This document shows, in pieces, positions 50,836-59,368 of a DNA stretch of 64,000 nucleotides. Both the position numbers and the translations under genes were made by a program. Source of the DNA: Acidobacteriota bacterium (GTDB taxonomy: Bacteria > Acidobacteriota > Polarisedimenticolia > J045); NCBI GenBank assembly GCA_030949985.1, contig JAUZRX010000017.1, forward strand, positions 1 through 64,000, written 5' to 3'. The stretch's first letter is position 1; each line of letters opens with the position of its first letter. The notes under the pieces were generated by a model. It saw only the letters and a program-made list of their open reading frames with translations, had not been told where the DNA came from and ran no database searches.

Positions 50836-52130
50836 ATGCAGACGAAGGCGAAGCGAAGGTCTCTCTCTCTCTCGTAGCTCTTCTTGTCTCGGTTCTTAGT
50901 CCTCCGGTCATGGCGATCACAGGCCCAGATCCCTGTGTCGAGGTGGATGACGACTACCTGACGCCGACCTGGCCGGCGATCAGCGGCAATGATGGGACGC
51001 TGCTTACCGAGGTGGCACCGCTCACCGGGAACGTCTGGATCTGGGCTGCTCCCGACGACGCACCGCCCTCGGCCTCCACGGCGATTCTCGCTCTTGGCCA
51101 GAACGTGCTGGTTTCCGCCTACCGGTCGGACAGCGATCCTCCGATTGACAAGACCACGAACCCTCTTGGGCAATACTCGGTCAACGTACCGACCAAGACA
51201 GGGACTCTCGTTGCAGATCTTGTTTCCCCCGACTTTTCAGTCTTCTCCGCCGCACTCGATTCGGGAACCCTCAATGCGGATTGCGACGGCGATGGAGTGG
51301 CAGATGGCTCCTTGTACCGGGTCACTCAGACATGGGATACCGACGTTTCCCTGGAGTACGACTTCACGCTCGCTGGTAACGGCATGGACGCCAAGACTGC
51401 TTCTGGAAACGCTTACCTGCATGTCAATGGTGCCATCGATTGGGTACGGAGCGTCTTGCCGTCCTGGAATCCGGAGATACCCAACGGCAACCAGCCGAAT
51501 CTGACCGCGATCACCAATGTGCCGAAGCACTGCTACCCGCCCCCCATCGGCGGTTGCGTCTATCTCAACTGCAACGCCAAGTACAGTCCCGGCACCAACC
51601 GAATTCTCACCGGCGCCGGTGGCGACTGCGGCAACGGTCAGACCGCGACGAATACAGCCAGTTCGACAATCCTGCGCCACGAGTTCGGGCATCTTTTCGT
51701 GCGAACCCACTCGATCTTGACGAATCCCGCTGCCTGCAATGAGAATGACTACTATGGCTTCGATGAGGGGGTGTCTGACGCTTTCGCTGCCCTCTCCCTG
51801 GGCACAAGCTGCATTGGTGAGGGTTTCCTGTCTGCGGGATGTCTCCGAGACCTGGATAACGAAACTCAGTACCCTGTCAACGGGACCGATTCTCACGCGA
51901 AGGGCAAGCCTATCGCAGCCGCTTTCTGGCATCTTCGAGAGGACATCATTGCTGCAAATCCGACGAATGGAGCGCGAGATACGAAGGCTCTGTTTCTCTT
52001 GGCACTGCAAAACAACACAGCGTGTTGGGATTCCATTCGATCTGATCTGGTAGAAGTAGACAGTAGCTTCTTTTCAGGCCAGTATTCAGCGCTCATCAAT
52101 GCTGCGTTGAACCGTCACAATATTCCATGA
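50836..52130 (+). CDS. Secreted zinc metalloprotease, start out of frame at a (TC)7 tract
   Basis: Gluzincin-type protease: HEFGH zinc motif followed about 27 residues later by FDEGVSDAF, the equivalent of the thermolysin NEAISD third ligand. The protein is exported and has many cysteines. The open frame runs from ATG 50796, which has no ribosome-binding site. The best site, GGGGAGG six bases before ATG 50836, begins a perfect signal peptide n-region (MQTKAKRRSLSL) in another frame. It hits a stop at 50875. Removing one TC unit from the (TC)7 run (50860-50873) would join it to VALLVSVLSPPVMA. The gene is either frameshifted, phase-variable or mis-sequenced. The next gene overlaps its stop (ATGA). 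Confidence 0.78.
50860..50873 (+). repeat. (TC)7 dinucleotide tract in the signal-peptide region
   Basis: Seven TC units run without interruption. With seven units the frame from ATG 50836 stops after 13 codons. With six units it continues through the metalloprotease. Copy-number slippage would switch the gene on or off. Confidence 0.85.
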
Positions 52131-53881
52131 TGCTCTGGTTGCGTTCTGTCAGAGGTTGCCGGGGTTCTCTTCATGGACGAGAGGTGGGGCTCCTCTGGAG
52201 ACAGGTGCTGCTACTCGCATGGCTGTCGCTCTACCTGGTCATTGACGCAACACCTTGTGTCCTGGCCCAAACGTGGGCATCGGCGCTGAGTTCCTCGGCG
52301 CAGGACGATAGCGCTGACGCGGTCATGGCCACCAGTGGTGGCCGGTGGATTCTCGCTGGAGCTGCCAATCAGGACGGCAATCGGGACGATGCCCTTCTAG
52401 TGGCGGTCGATGCTCAGGGCGACGTGATCTGGTCTGCTGCCTATGGTGGTTCTTCACGAGAAGTCCTGCGGGATCTGATCGCGTTGGATGGTGGACAAGT
52501 GATGGCGATTGGGTCGACGAGATCTTTCGGCATGGGATACGCGGACGCTCTGATCATGGTTGTAAATGCGCGGGGGAAAGTCGTCTGGGCACGGGCCTAC
52601 GGCATGGATCAAGAGGAGGCGTTGGTGGCCATGGGGATGGCCGGCAAGGACGCGATCGTGGTTGGCGGAAACTCGAACGACTTTTCCCGAACCGATTTTC
52701 TCGTCCTCAAGATAGATCGACTGGGAAGACTTCTCTGGCATCGAACTTACGGTATTGCCGAGGAATTCGAGTCCCTCGAGGACTTGGCCGTCATGCCGGA
52801 CGGAGGCTTTCTGCTGGTGGGTTCCACCAGCTTTGGCGAGGATTCTCGCGATCACGGGTTGGCTGTCCGAGTTGACGCGTCGGGGGCCATTGTTTGGCAG
52901 CGGACTTTTCGCATGCAAGGTGCGGACGTTTTTCGTGCCGTCGTGGTTCTGGACGACGGAGGCTGCCTCATTGCCGGACAGGCTCACACGATTCACAGCA
53001 TCCTACCGCGGGGCTGGCTGCTTCGCCTGGATTCACACGGCGAGATCGTATGGCACCAGGAGTTGCCGTTCGACAGCCTCGAGGGAGGGAGTTTCTACGA
53101 TCTGATCCTGACTCCCGAAGGAACGGCTTTGGCTTCTGGAGACTACACTCCCTACGGAGAGCAGGCTTCGGAGGGATGGCTACTCGCCTTCGATCCCTCC
53201 GACGGGTCGGTGTTCTGGCAGCGGTCATACGGGGATTTCGAGCTTGAGCGTTTGTATGGATCCGTGTGCCTGGCGGACCGAGGTTGCCTCTTTGCTGGAT
53301 TGACGCGCTCCTACAGCCGTGGCCAGCTTTACAGCCTGAACGACACCCTTATTCTTCGTACCGACGACAACGCAAGCGTTTCCCCCGCCTGCACGATCGG
53401 TGGAGTTCCCAATGCCATAGCGGAGCAACAACCTGTGACCGTCGAGTCCTACGCAGGAGTAGAAGGGGAACTGCTGGACCTGACCGTCACGATGATCGGA
53501 ATGCAAGCTGTGCAGGTGGAAACGTCTCGGGATGAGATCTGCACCGGTGCGACGCTGTTTCCTCCGACAGAGGTTTCGCCGGCGGAATCTCTGACACCTC
53601 TGCTGTTCACCGATGCGACCCACCTGGAGTGGGAGGCGGCGGCGCCGAGTGCTTCGGATTCATTCGACCTGTACCGCGGTGACGTGGCCGACCTGGGGCT
53701 GGGGGGCGCAGGAGTATGTCTGGCCACGGGCCTGACAGCGCCGGCGGCCACGGATGAGGAGCAGCCCGCTCCGGCGCAGGCGTGGTTCTACCTGGTCGGC
53801 GGCGTCAATGCCGCGGGGTGGGGGCCGCTGGGCGTGGCGAGTGACGGCTCCGAGCGACAGGCGGCGACGTACTGCCCGTAG
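52127..53881 (+). CDS. Secreted beta-propeller-like protein
   Basis: A 584-residue exported protein. After a long basic n-region and hydrophobic helix (about 25-45), repeated blades follow of the kind (D)ALLVAVDAQGDVIW, ...VLKIDRLGRLLWHRTYG, ...VRVDASGAIVWQRTF and ...LRLDSHGEIVWHQEL. At least six repeats end in (V/L)W plus a Tyr-Gly, as in PQQ/kelch-like propellers. The last 90 residues form a separate FN3-like domain (LEWEAAAPSASDSFDLYRG) ending TYCP. Overlaps the metalloprotease stop by ATGA, so the pair is an operon. Ligand unknown. Confidence 0.78.
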   Translation: MMLWLRSVRGCRGSLHGREVGLLWRQVLLLAWLSLYLVIDATPCVLAQTWASALSSSAQDDSADAVMATSGGRWILAGAANQDGNRDDALLVAVDAQGDVIWSAAYGGSSREVLRDLIALDGGQVMAIGSTRSFGMGYADALIMVVNARGKVVWARAYGMDQEEALVAMGMAGKDAIVVGGNSNDFSRTDFLVLKIDRLGRLLWHRTYGIAEEFESLEDLAVMPDGGFLLVGSTSFGEDSRDHGLAVRVDASGAIVWQRTFRMQGADVFRAVVVLDDGGCLIAGQAHTIHSILPRGWLLRLDSHGEIVWHQELPFDSLEGGSFYDLILTPEGTALASGDYTPYGEQASEGWLLAFDPSDGSVFWQRSYGDFELERLYGSVCLADRGCLFAGLTRSYSRGQLYSLNDTLILRTDDNASVSPACTIGGVPNAIAEQQPVTVESYAGVEGELLDLTVTMIGMQAVQVETSRDEICTGATLFPPTEVSPAESLTPLLFTDATHLEWEAAAPSASDSFDLYRGDVADLGLGGAGVCLATGLTAPAATDEEQPAPAQAWFYLVGGVNAAGWGPLGVASDGSERQAATYCP

Positions 53882-53913
53882 GGTTTCGGCGTAGATTCCA
53901 GGGGAGGCCCCCG

Positions 53914-56772
53914 ATGAAGGCGACGACTCTCAGAAGACTCTCAGCGTTCGTGGCTGCCGGCCTGCTGCTCGGGCCGTTCTGGATGTCGGCCTGGGCGGCC
54001 TCGCCGCCGGAGCTTTGCGACGGTCGCGACAACGACGCCGACGGCTCGCTGGACGAGGGGTGCCTGCGCACCTGCGGGGATCGGCGGATGACCGTGCTGG
54101 CCGCGGTGGCGACCCAGAACAGCAATGCGCTGACCGGCTTCGGGCGTGACCGCGCGGTGGCCTGGGATGGGGCGCGTCTGGCGGTGGTCTGGATGGAACA
54201 CGACACCGACGGCGGTGCCCAGGATCCGGCGGTTTACCTGCGGCGCTACGACAGCGCGGCCCAGCCGCTGGAAGCGCCGATCGAGGTCGCACCGCTGGTG
54301 GATGCCTCCGGCCTGAGTGGCCCCACAGTGACCTCGTCCCCAGGCGGCTATGGCGTGGCCTGGGACGCGGGCACGCCGGGCAACGAGCAGGTGCACTTCG
54401 CCTTCGTCGATGGGGCGGGGAACCTCGACGCGGGCCCCGTCGTGGTCAGCGGTGCCGGCTTCCGGGACGACGATCCGGCCATCGCCTGGGACGGCAGCGC
54501 CTTCGTCGTGGCCTGGGTTCGGGGACGCGATCACGTCTACATGGCCCGGGTGGCGCCGGATGGCAGTGTGCTGGTACCGGAGACCTGCGTTTCTTGCTCG
54601 GTCAGCGCGGGGGCCGCCGAGGTGAGCCTGGCGTTGCGCGGTGAGGAGATCGGCTATGCCTGGGCCGCGGGCGATGGGACGGGCACGATCCGCTTTGCGC
54701 GCTCGGCACTCGACGGCAGCCTGCTCGGTTCGGTGGTCGACCTGTCGTCGGGCAACGGAGGAGACGATCCGAGCCTGGTGGCCACTGCTGCCGGCTGGGC
54801 CGTGGCCTGGTCGGAGAGGCCTGGCATCCTGGGTTCCACCGAGATCCGTTTTCAGCGTCTGAATGCCGCGGGAACTCCCCTCGACACGGCCAGCCGCCTC
54901 GACGACGGGGTGACGACCTATGCCATCGATCCGGCGGTGGTCTGGACCGGCGAGGAGTACCTGGTCACGTGGGTGGCCTACTGGCCCGGCGGTGGTTTCG
55001 GCGACCAGTGGCAGCTCGCCGCGCGGCAGGCGGACGATCAGGGGGTGGCCCAGGGCGCCGTCTCCCTGCACCAGGAAGACGTGATCTACGACTTCGCCCG
55101 CGTCTCCACCGTCTGGACGGGCTCGTACCTGGGCGTCGTCTGGCGCTTCCAGGTGGGCGACATCGGCCCGCTGCAGAGCTTCGTGCGCATCGGCGGCCTG
55201 CGCTGCTGCGCCGATGGCGATGGCGACGGCGTGAGCTGGTGTGACGGCGACGCCGACGATGGCGACGCGACGGTCTTTCCCGATGCCACCGAGGCCTGCG
55301 ACGGCCGCGACAACGACCTCGACGGCTCCCTCGACGAGGGCTGCGAGCGCTCCTGCGAGGCGGCGCCGGTGGCGGCGATGGAAGACTTCGGCACCCAGCA
55401 GGATTCCGGCGTGGCCCTGGCCACCGGCGGCGACGAAGTCTTCTTGGTGCATGCCGACCCGGCTGCCCCCGGCGTGCAGCTCGTCGTCGAGCGGGGCGAC
55501 GCGCCCTGGAGTACCGAGCGCGTGGAAGAAGACGAGGCCATCAGCACCCAGCCCGCCGCCACCTGGACCGGCACGCGCATCGCCGCGGTCTTCCGCGACG
55601 CGCGCGAGGCCGACCCGCGCCTGCGGGTGACCCTGCGCGACGGGTTGGGCGCCGCGCCGGTCTATGACGAGCCGGTGGCCCCGGCCGCGTTTGGCACCGA
55701 GGCGCCCGTTCTGGCGTGGGACGGCCTGGGCCTGGCCCTCGGCTGGCGGGAAGGTGCGGACGCCTCCCTGGCCTTCACGCGCCTGCTCGACAGCGGCAAC
55801 CGGCTGCTCGACGGGCTGATCCTGGCTTCCGGCGTGGGCAGCGAAGTGCCCGAACTGGCCCTCGCCCCGGAAGGTGACGGTGGCGTGGCCCTGGCGCTGC
55901 TCGAGCCCGCAGCCGGTGGCCTCGGGGTGAGCTTCGAGCGGCGGGACCGCTTCGGCGCGGCCCGTCATCCCGGCGGCGACCCTGCCGTCGATCCCCGGAC
56001 CCCCGTCGCCGCGCCGGCCCCCGGTCGCCGCGACCCTGCCGTGGTCGCCACCTCCTCGGGCTACCTGGTGACCTGGTCCGGCCCCGAAGGCCCCGGTGGC
56101 CGGCGGGAGATCATCCTGGCTCACCTGGACGGGGAAGGGCAGGTGGTCTCCGGTCCGGCTGCCGTCACCGAAGCCGGTGGTCGGTCGGACCAGCCCGCGC
56201 TGGTCTGGACCGGCGACGAGGCCCTGCTGCTGTTCCGCGATTTCCGCGATGGAGGCCGCAGTCGACCCTTCCGGGTGCGCCTGTCGGCCAGCGGCCAGCG
56301 CCTGGGGCCCGACGTGCCCGTGGGCGATGACCGGGACGTGGACTCCCTCGCCGCCTCCTGGGACGGGCAGCGGGTGCGCCTGGCCTGGAGTCGGCAGGAG
56401 CCGAGTGCCTGGGCCGTTCGGGCGGGCGCCCTGGACTGCGCTGCCGCCGGCGTACCCTCCCTGGTGCGCCGCCTGCGCTTCGTCGACGAGACCACCCTCG
56501 CCTGGGAGACGGTGGAGGCCGCGGTCTACGACGTGGTCAGCGGCGACCTGGGGGCTCTGGCCCGGGGCGAGGGCTTCGCCGCCGCCACCGACACCTGCGA
56601 GGCCAACGACCTGGCTGCCACGGAGTTGGCTGTCGGCGATCGGGCGCTGCCCGCCTTCTACCTGGCGCGGGCGTCGGTGGGGGCCAGCGCGGGCTCCTAC
56701 GCTCCCGATGACGGCGCTCGCACGCCGGATCGCGATGCCGGGATCGCGGCGGCGGCCGCCACCTGCCCCTGA
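53914..56772 (+). CDS. Large secreted protein with MopE-like metal-binding motifs
   Basis: A 952-residue exported protein with a signal peptide (1-28). Two copies of the MopE-type pattern CDGRDNDxDGSLDEGC occur (about residues 35-50 and 460-475), named for putative metal binding, each followed by a propeller-like repeat domain (AWDGSAFVVAWVRG, VWTGEEYLVTWVAY, SPG/SSGYLVTWSG). The C-terminal 100 residues again form an FN3-like domain ending AATCP, similar in layout to the preceding gene. GGGGAGG precedes the ATG. It may bind calcium or other metals outside the cell. Highly repetitive in codon usage, GC-rich, so not from the same source as the metalloprotease. Confidence 0.78.
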   Translation: MKATTLRRLSAFVAAGLLLGPFWMSAWAASPPELCDGRDNDADGSLDEGCLRTCGDRRMTVLAAVATQNSNALTGFGRDRAVAWDGARLAVVWMEHDTDGGAQDPAVYLRRYDSAAQPLEAPIEVAPLVDASGLSGPTVTSSPGGYGVAWDAGTPGNEQVHFAFVDGAGNLDAGPVVVSGAGFRDDDPAIAWDGSAFVVAWVRGRDHVYMARVAPDGSVLVPETCVSCSVSAGAAEVSLALRGEEIGYAWAAGDGTGTIRFARSALDGSLLGSVVDLSSGNGGDDPSLVATAAGWAVAWSERPGILGSTEIRFQRLNAAGTPLDTASRLDDGVTTYAIDPAVVWTGEEYLVTWVAYWPGGGFGDQWQLAARQADDQGVAQGAVSLHQEDVIYDFARVSTVWTGSYLGVVWRFQVGDIGPLQSFVRIGGLRCCADGDGDGVSWCDGDADDGDATVFPDATEACDGRDNDLDGSLDEGCERSCEAAPVAAMEDFGTQQDSGVALATGGDEVFLVHADPAAPGVQLVVERGDAPWSTERVEEDEAISTQPAATWTGTRIAAVFRDAREADPRLRVTLRDGLGAAPVYDEPVAPAAFGTEAPVLAWDGLGLALGWREGADASLAFTRLLDSGNRLLDGLILASGVGSEVPELALAPEGDGGVALALLEPAAGGLGVSFERRDRFGAARHPGGDPAVDPRTPVAAPAPGRRDPAVVATSSGYLVTWSGPEGPGGRREIILAHLDGEGQVVSGPAAVTEAGGRSDQPALVWTGDEALLLFRDFRDGGRSRPFRVRLSASGQRLGPDVPVGDDRDVDSLAASWDGQRVRLAWSRQEPSAWAVRAGALDCAAAGVPSLVRRLRFVDETTLAWETVEAAVYDVVSGDLGALARGEGFAAATDTCEANDLAATELAVGDRALPAFYLARASVGASAGSYAPDDGARTPDRDAGIAAAAATCP

Positions 56773-56895
56773 GCTTGCGTTCCTGTCCGCATCGCCTCTG
56801 CTGCCTTCCAGGCGTTTGCGGACCCTTTCGGACTTATTGGAACCACTTGCTCCGCTGAAGCATCGGCATTCGTTCGCCAAAAACACGCAAGAAAA

Positions 56896-56962
56896 CCCCG
56901 AAAAGGGGAGGGTTTACACCCATTGGGTTATCAGGTAAGTAAAAGCGCGCCGGCCGGCGCGC
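56896..56962 (+). repeat. Hairpin and perfect 18-base GC palindrome
   Basis: CCCC(56896)/GGGG(56905) form a small stem with GAAAA loop, a possible terminator for the large secreted gene. Further on, GCGCGCCGGCCGGCGCGC (56945-56962) is a perfect palindrome. The latter could be a stable hairpin or protein-binding site. No gene is seen in 56773-57042. Confidence 0.5.
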
Positions 56963-57042
56963 GCAGGTGCTGGAAGAGAGGCCACCGGGGAGCGCTGGGC
57001 GTAAGCGGCCAGGTCAGCGCCAAAGACATGGCGTTGTCTGGG

Positions 57043-57366
57043 ATGAGGAAGGAAAGAGGAGGAGCCCCCTGCGTTTCGGCCTGCTCGCAACGCTCGGTGC
57101 GATCGGGTGGATCGGGGCGGGCGTGGTGATGGACACGCGCGCCGCCGCGGGAGGCCCCGGAGAGACCACCTGCTTTGCGTGTCACGGCGACCACGAGGAC
57201 AGCTTCGCGCAGACCGTCCACGGGCGGGCCAACCTGGGCGCCATCGGTACGGCCCGCTGCGAGCTGTGCCACGGCTCGGGTACGGCCCACGCCAAGTCCG
57301 GTGGAGAGGCGCCGATCCTCAACCCGGCGACCGGTCCCGCGGAAAAAATTTACAGCAGAATTGGGA
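57043..57366 (+). pseudogene. Truncated multiheme cytochrome c
   Basis: Two CxxCH heme motifs are visible: CFACHGDHEDSFAQTVHG and CELCHGSGTAHAKSGG. The pattern and spacing fit DmsE-like decaheme or doubled-CxxCH cytochromes. The reading stops after PAEK at about 57345, where it meets an IstB-like remnant. The frame has no normal start: a good ribosome-binding site lies before ATG 57043, which is in another frame, while the cytochrome frame offers only CTG near 57070. So the fragment looks both frameshifted and truncated. Confidence 0.6.
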
Positions 57367-57367
57367 C

Positions 57368-57470
57368 TTGACCCTGCTCGATCGTCTGACCCCTCGGGTC
57401 CAGATCCTGGAAATGAACGGCCAAAGCTACCGGCCGGGGGAGGCCCGCCGGAGGAAGAAGCCGACGAAAA
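57368..57470 (+). pseudogene. IS21 IstB C-terminal remnant
   Basis: The frame starting near 57371 reads LLDRLTPRVQILEMNGQSYRP and then a basic RRRKK tail. This matches the C-terminus of IstB, the ATPase helper of IS21-family transposition (LLDRLxHRCxILEMNGESYRxR). No upstream ATPase motifs are present and no terminal repeats were found. It lies right after the truncated cytochrome, suggesting an insertion followed by deletion. Nothing else is recognisable in 57471-57606. Confidence 0.55.
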
Positions 57471-57606
57471 GCCCCGATCGCGCCACCCCGCCCCCGGTGG
57501 GTCAGGTTTCGATTGCCGGGCGGGTCCGATTGAGCTTGCCGCGCTCACGCGTCGAGCGGTCCGTCACTGGCGCTGTCGGCCAGTGCTGCAAGCAGGCAAA
57601 CCGATC

Positions 57607-57640
57607 TCCGTCTACATCACTGTTCCGTCTACATCACTGT
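57607..57640. repeat. 17-base tandem repeat at a gene end
   Basis: TCCGTCTACATCACTGT is present twice in succession (57607-57623 and 57624-57640). The stop codon of the minus-strand sulfotransferase lies within the repeat, so the C-terminus may have been altered by the duplication. Confidence 0.85.
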
Positions 57641-58393
57641 CGTGATTCGATTCGAAAGGGACGACGCTGAATCGGCTTCTTTCCATAGCGCGTCCCACCA
57701 GCGGCGGTCGGACTCGTAGCCGTACTGTTCGAGCAGGTCGAAGAGGGCGGGGCAGGCGGAGAACTGCTCGAGCACGCGCTCGCGGTGTTCGGGCCGGCGC
57801 CAGCGGGTCAGGGCGGTGGGGTCCACCGGGCGCAGGCCGTTGAGGGCGCGGCGCAGGTCTTCGGGTACGTCGGCACGGTGGAAATCCGAGAAGCGGCCCC
57901 GGTACTCGAGACCCAGCTCCCGGCCCAGCTCTGCCTGAACCCCTTCGGGGTCGGCCACCAGGTCCTCGAAGCGCAAGATGCGCACCGAGTCCAGGTCGCC
58001 CCGGGCCTGGGTCTTGGCGATGGCATTGTGGATCTGGACGATGCCGGGGTTGCTGCGCTCGATGCGGTCGCCGTCGACGAAGTACTGTCGGTCCCAGCCG
58101 ATGAAGTAGTCGTCGGGAACGCTCTGGTGGCGGGAGACCACCAGCGAGCGGGGGTCGCGGACCATGATGATCACGTGCAGGCGCTTGCCGTAGGTGTTGG
58201 CGGCGCGGATCGCGTCGATCTCGAAGATGTCCAGGGGGCGCTTGGTGATCCAGGCGCTCGGGTGCCGGCCGATGATCCAGGCCGCGTGGGATTCCCGGCT
58301 GAGCATGTGGTGGTTGCTCACCGTGGTGTGAAGCATGTTGTAGAAGAGGGTCGTTCCCGCTCTCGGATAGCCGCAAATCACGATATGCTGCAC
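57629..58393 (-). CDS. Sulfotransferase-family protein
   Basis: A 254-residue soluble enzyme of the P-loop sulfotransferase type. The 5'-phosphosulfate loop is in ICGYPRAGTTLFYNML (residues 5-20), and the 3'-phosphate-binding region in IIMVRDPRSLVVSRHQ near residue 80. RFEDLVADPEG is the usual substrate-side helix. The donor would be PAPS; the acceptor could be a glycan, lipid or small molecule. GTG 58393 follows GGGAGACA. The last residues (SNRITTVM) come from a repeated DNA region. Divergent from a second sulfotransferase, which starts 99 bases away. Confidence 0.82.
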   Translation of the reverse strand: MQHIVICGYPRAGTTLFYNMLHTTVSNHHMLSRESHAAWIIGRHPSAWITKRPLDIFEIDAIRAANTYGKRLHVIIMVRDPRSLVVSRHQSVPDDYFIGWDRQYFVDGDRIERSNPGIVQIHNAIAKTQARGDLDSVRILRFEDLVADPEGVQAELGRELGLEYRGRFSDFHRADVPEDLRRALNGLRPVDPTALTRWRRPEHRERVLEQFSACPALFDLLEQYGYESDRRWWDALWKEADSASSLSNRITTVM

Positions 58394-58492
58394 GATCTGT
58401 CTCCCGGGGTTTCCAACCTGGCTCCCGGGGGAATCTAGGGCTCGCGGCAGGCTGCGTGCAAATCCGGAGCCGTGCGGAAGGAGGGGGGGCCG

Positions 58493-59182
58493 GTGAGGAA
58501 AGGACCGTTTCCGATTCTCGGGCGTGGGCACTCGGGAGGGCGCCTGCTCTGCGAGGCCTATATCCGTGCCGGCGTGCGGATGGGGAAGGTGCACCCCCAG
58601 CGCAAGGACACGGCCTTTTTCGCCGCTCGCAATTCGGTGATCCACGAGATCTGCATGGCCGCCTTCCGCTATCCGACGATGGGGGAGGAGGCGCGCGGCA
58701 GCTTGCAGGAGAAGCTGCGCTCGGAGGTGGAGCGCTTTCACCGCGAGGAGATCGGCGAGCCCGGTCCCTTCGGCTGGAAGATCGGCGTGACGCTCTTTGC
58801 CTTGCCGGTGCTGCTCGATGCCTTTCCCCAGGCCCGGGTCGTGCACCTGATCCGTGACGGTCGGGACGTGATGCTCTCCCGCCTCGACGCCCGCATCGCC
58901 CGCTTGCACCAGCGGCCGGTGGACCGGCTGACGGTGTTCGCCGATGCCGGCGTGACCCACTTTCGCGGCGAGCCCCTCGGACCCGAAATGATCGCGCGTT
59001 ACCGCACCGAGCTGGAGTTGCAGCACTGGATCACGGCCGTGCGCTTCGGCATGCAGGGACGCTGCCGGCCGGAACAGTACCTGGAGGTGCGTTACGAGGA
59101 TCTCTGCCGGGAGCCGGTACCAACCCTCGAGCGGGTCTTCGCCTTTCTCCGCCTGCCCCTGGGCGACGCGGCGCGGGAGTAG
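58493..59182 (+). CDS. Sulfotransferase-like protein interrupted by in-frame TAG
   Basis: A 229-residue product up to a TAG at 59180. Features: modified 5' loop ILGRGHSGGRLL, 3'-phosphate region VVHLIRDGRDVMLSRL near residue 120, and YEDLCREPVPTLERVFAFL near the end. GTG 58493 is close behind GGAAGGAGGGGGG. After the TAG the same frame stays open and reads ISGVARTDRIGKWRALPPE, which is the normal C-terminal region of this family. So the gene has a nonsense mutation or the TAG is read through. No other changes are seen. Confidence 0.75.
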   Translation: MRKGPFPILGRGHSGGRLLCEAYIRAGVRMGKVHPQRKDTAFFAARNSVIHEICMAAFRYPTMGEEARGSLQEKLRSEVERFHREEIGEPGPFGWKIGVTLFALPVLLDAFPQARVVHLIRDGRDVMLSRLDARIARLHQRPVDRLTVFADAGVTHFRGEPLGPEMIARYRTELELQHWITAVRFGMQGRCRPEQYLEVRYEDLCREPVPTLERVFAFLRLPLGDAARE

Positions 59183-59314
59183 ATCTCCGGGGTCGCCCGC
59201 ACCGACCGCATCGGCAAGTGGCGGGCCCTGCCGCCGGAGACCCTCGAGGCGCTGATCGCTCCCGGCATGGAGCTGCTGGTCGAACTGGGTTACACCGACA
59301 CTCGGAGCCCGTGA
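59183..59314 (+). other. C-terminal remainder of the interrupted sulfotransferase
   Basis: Forty-three in-frame codons after TAG, ending TGA at 59312-59314. The peptide includes TDRIGKWRALPPETLEAL and LVELGY, as in intact sulfotransferase C-termini. It has no start of its own. Confidence 0.6.
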
Positions 59315-59368
59315 GCCGGGCGGGGCGTGGGTGGCCGGGGGACGCCGAAGCCACCCACACCGAATCGT

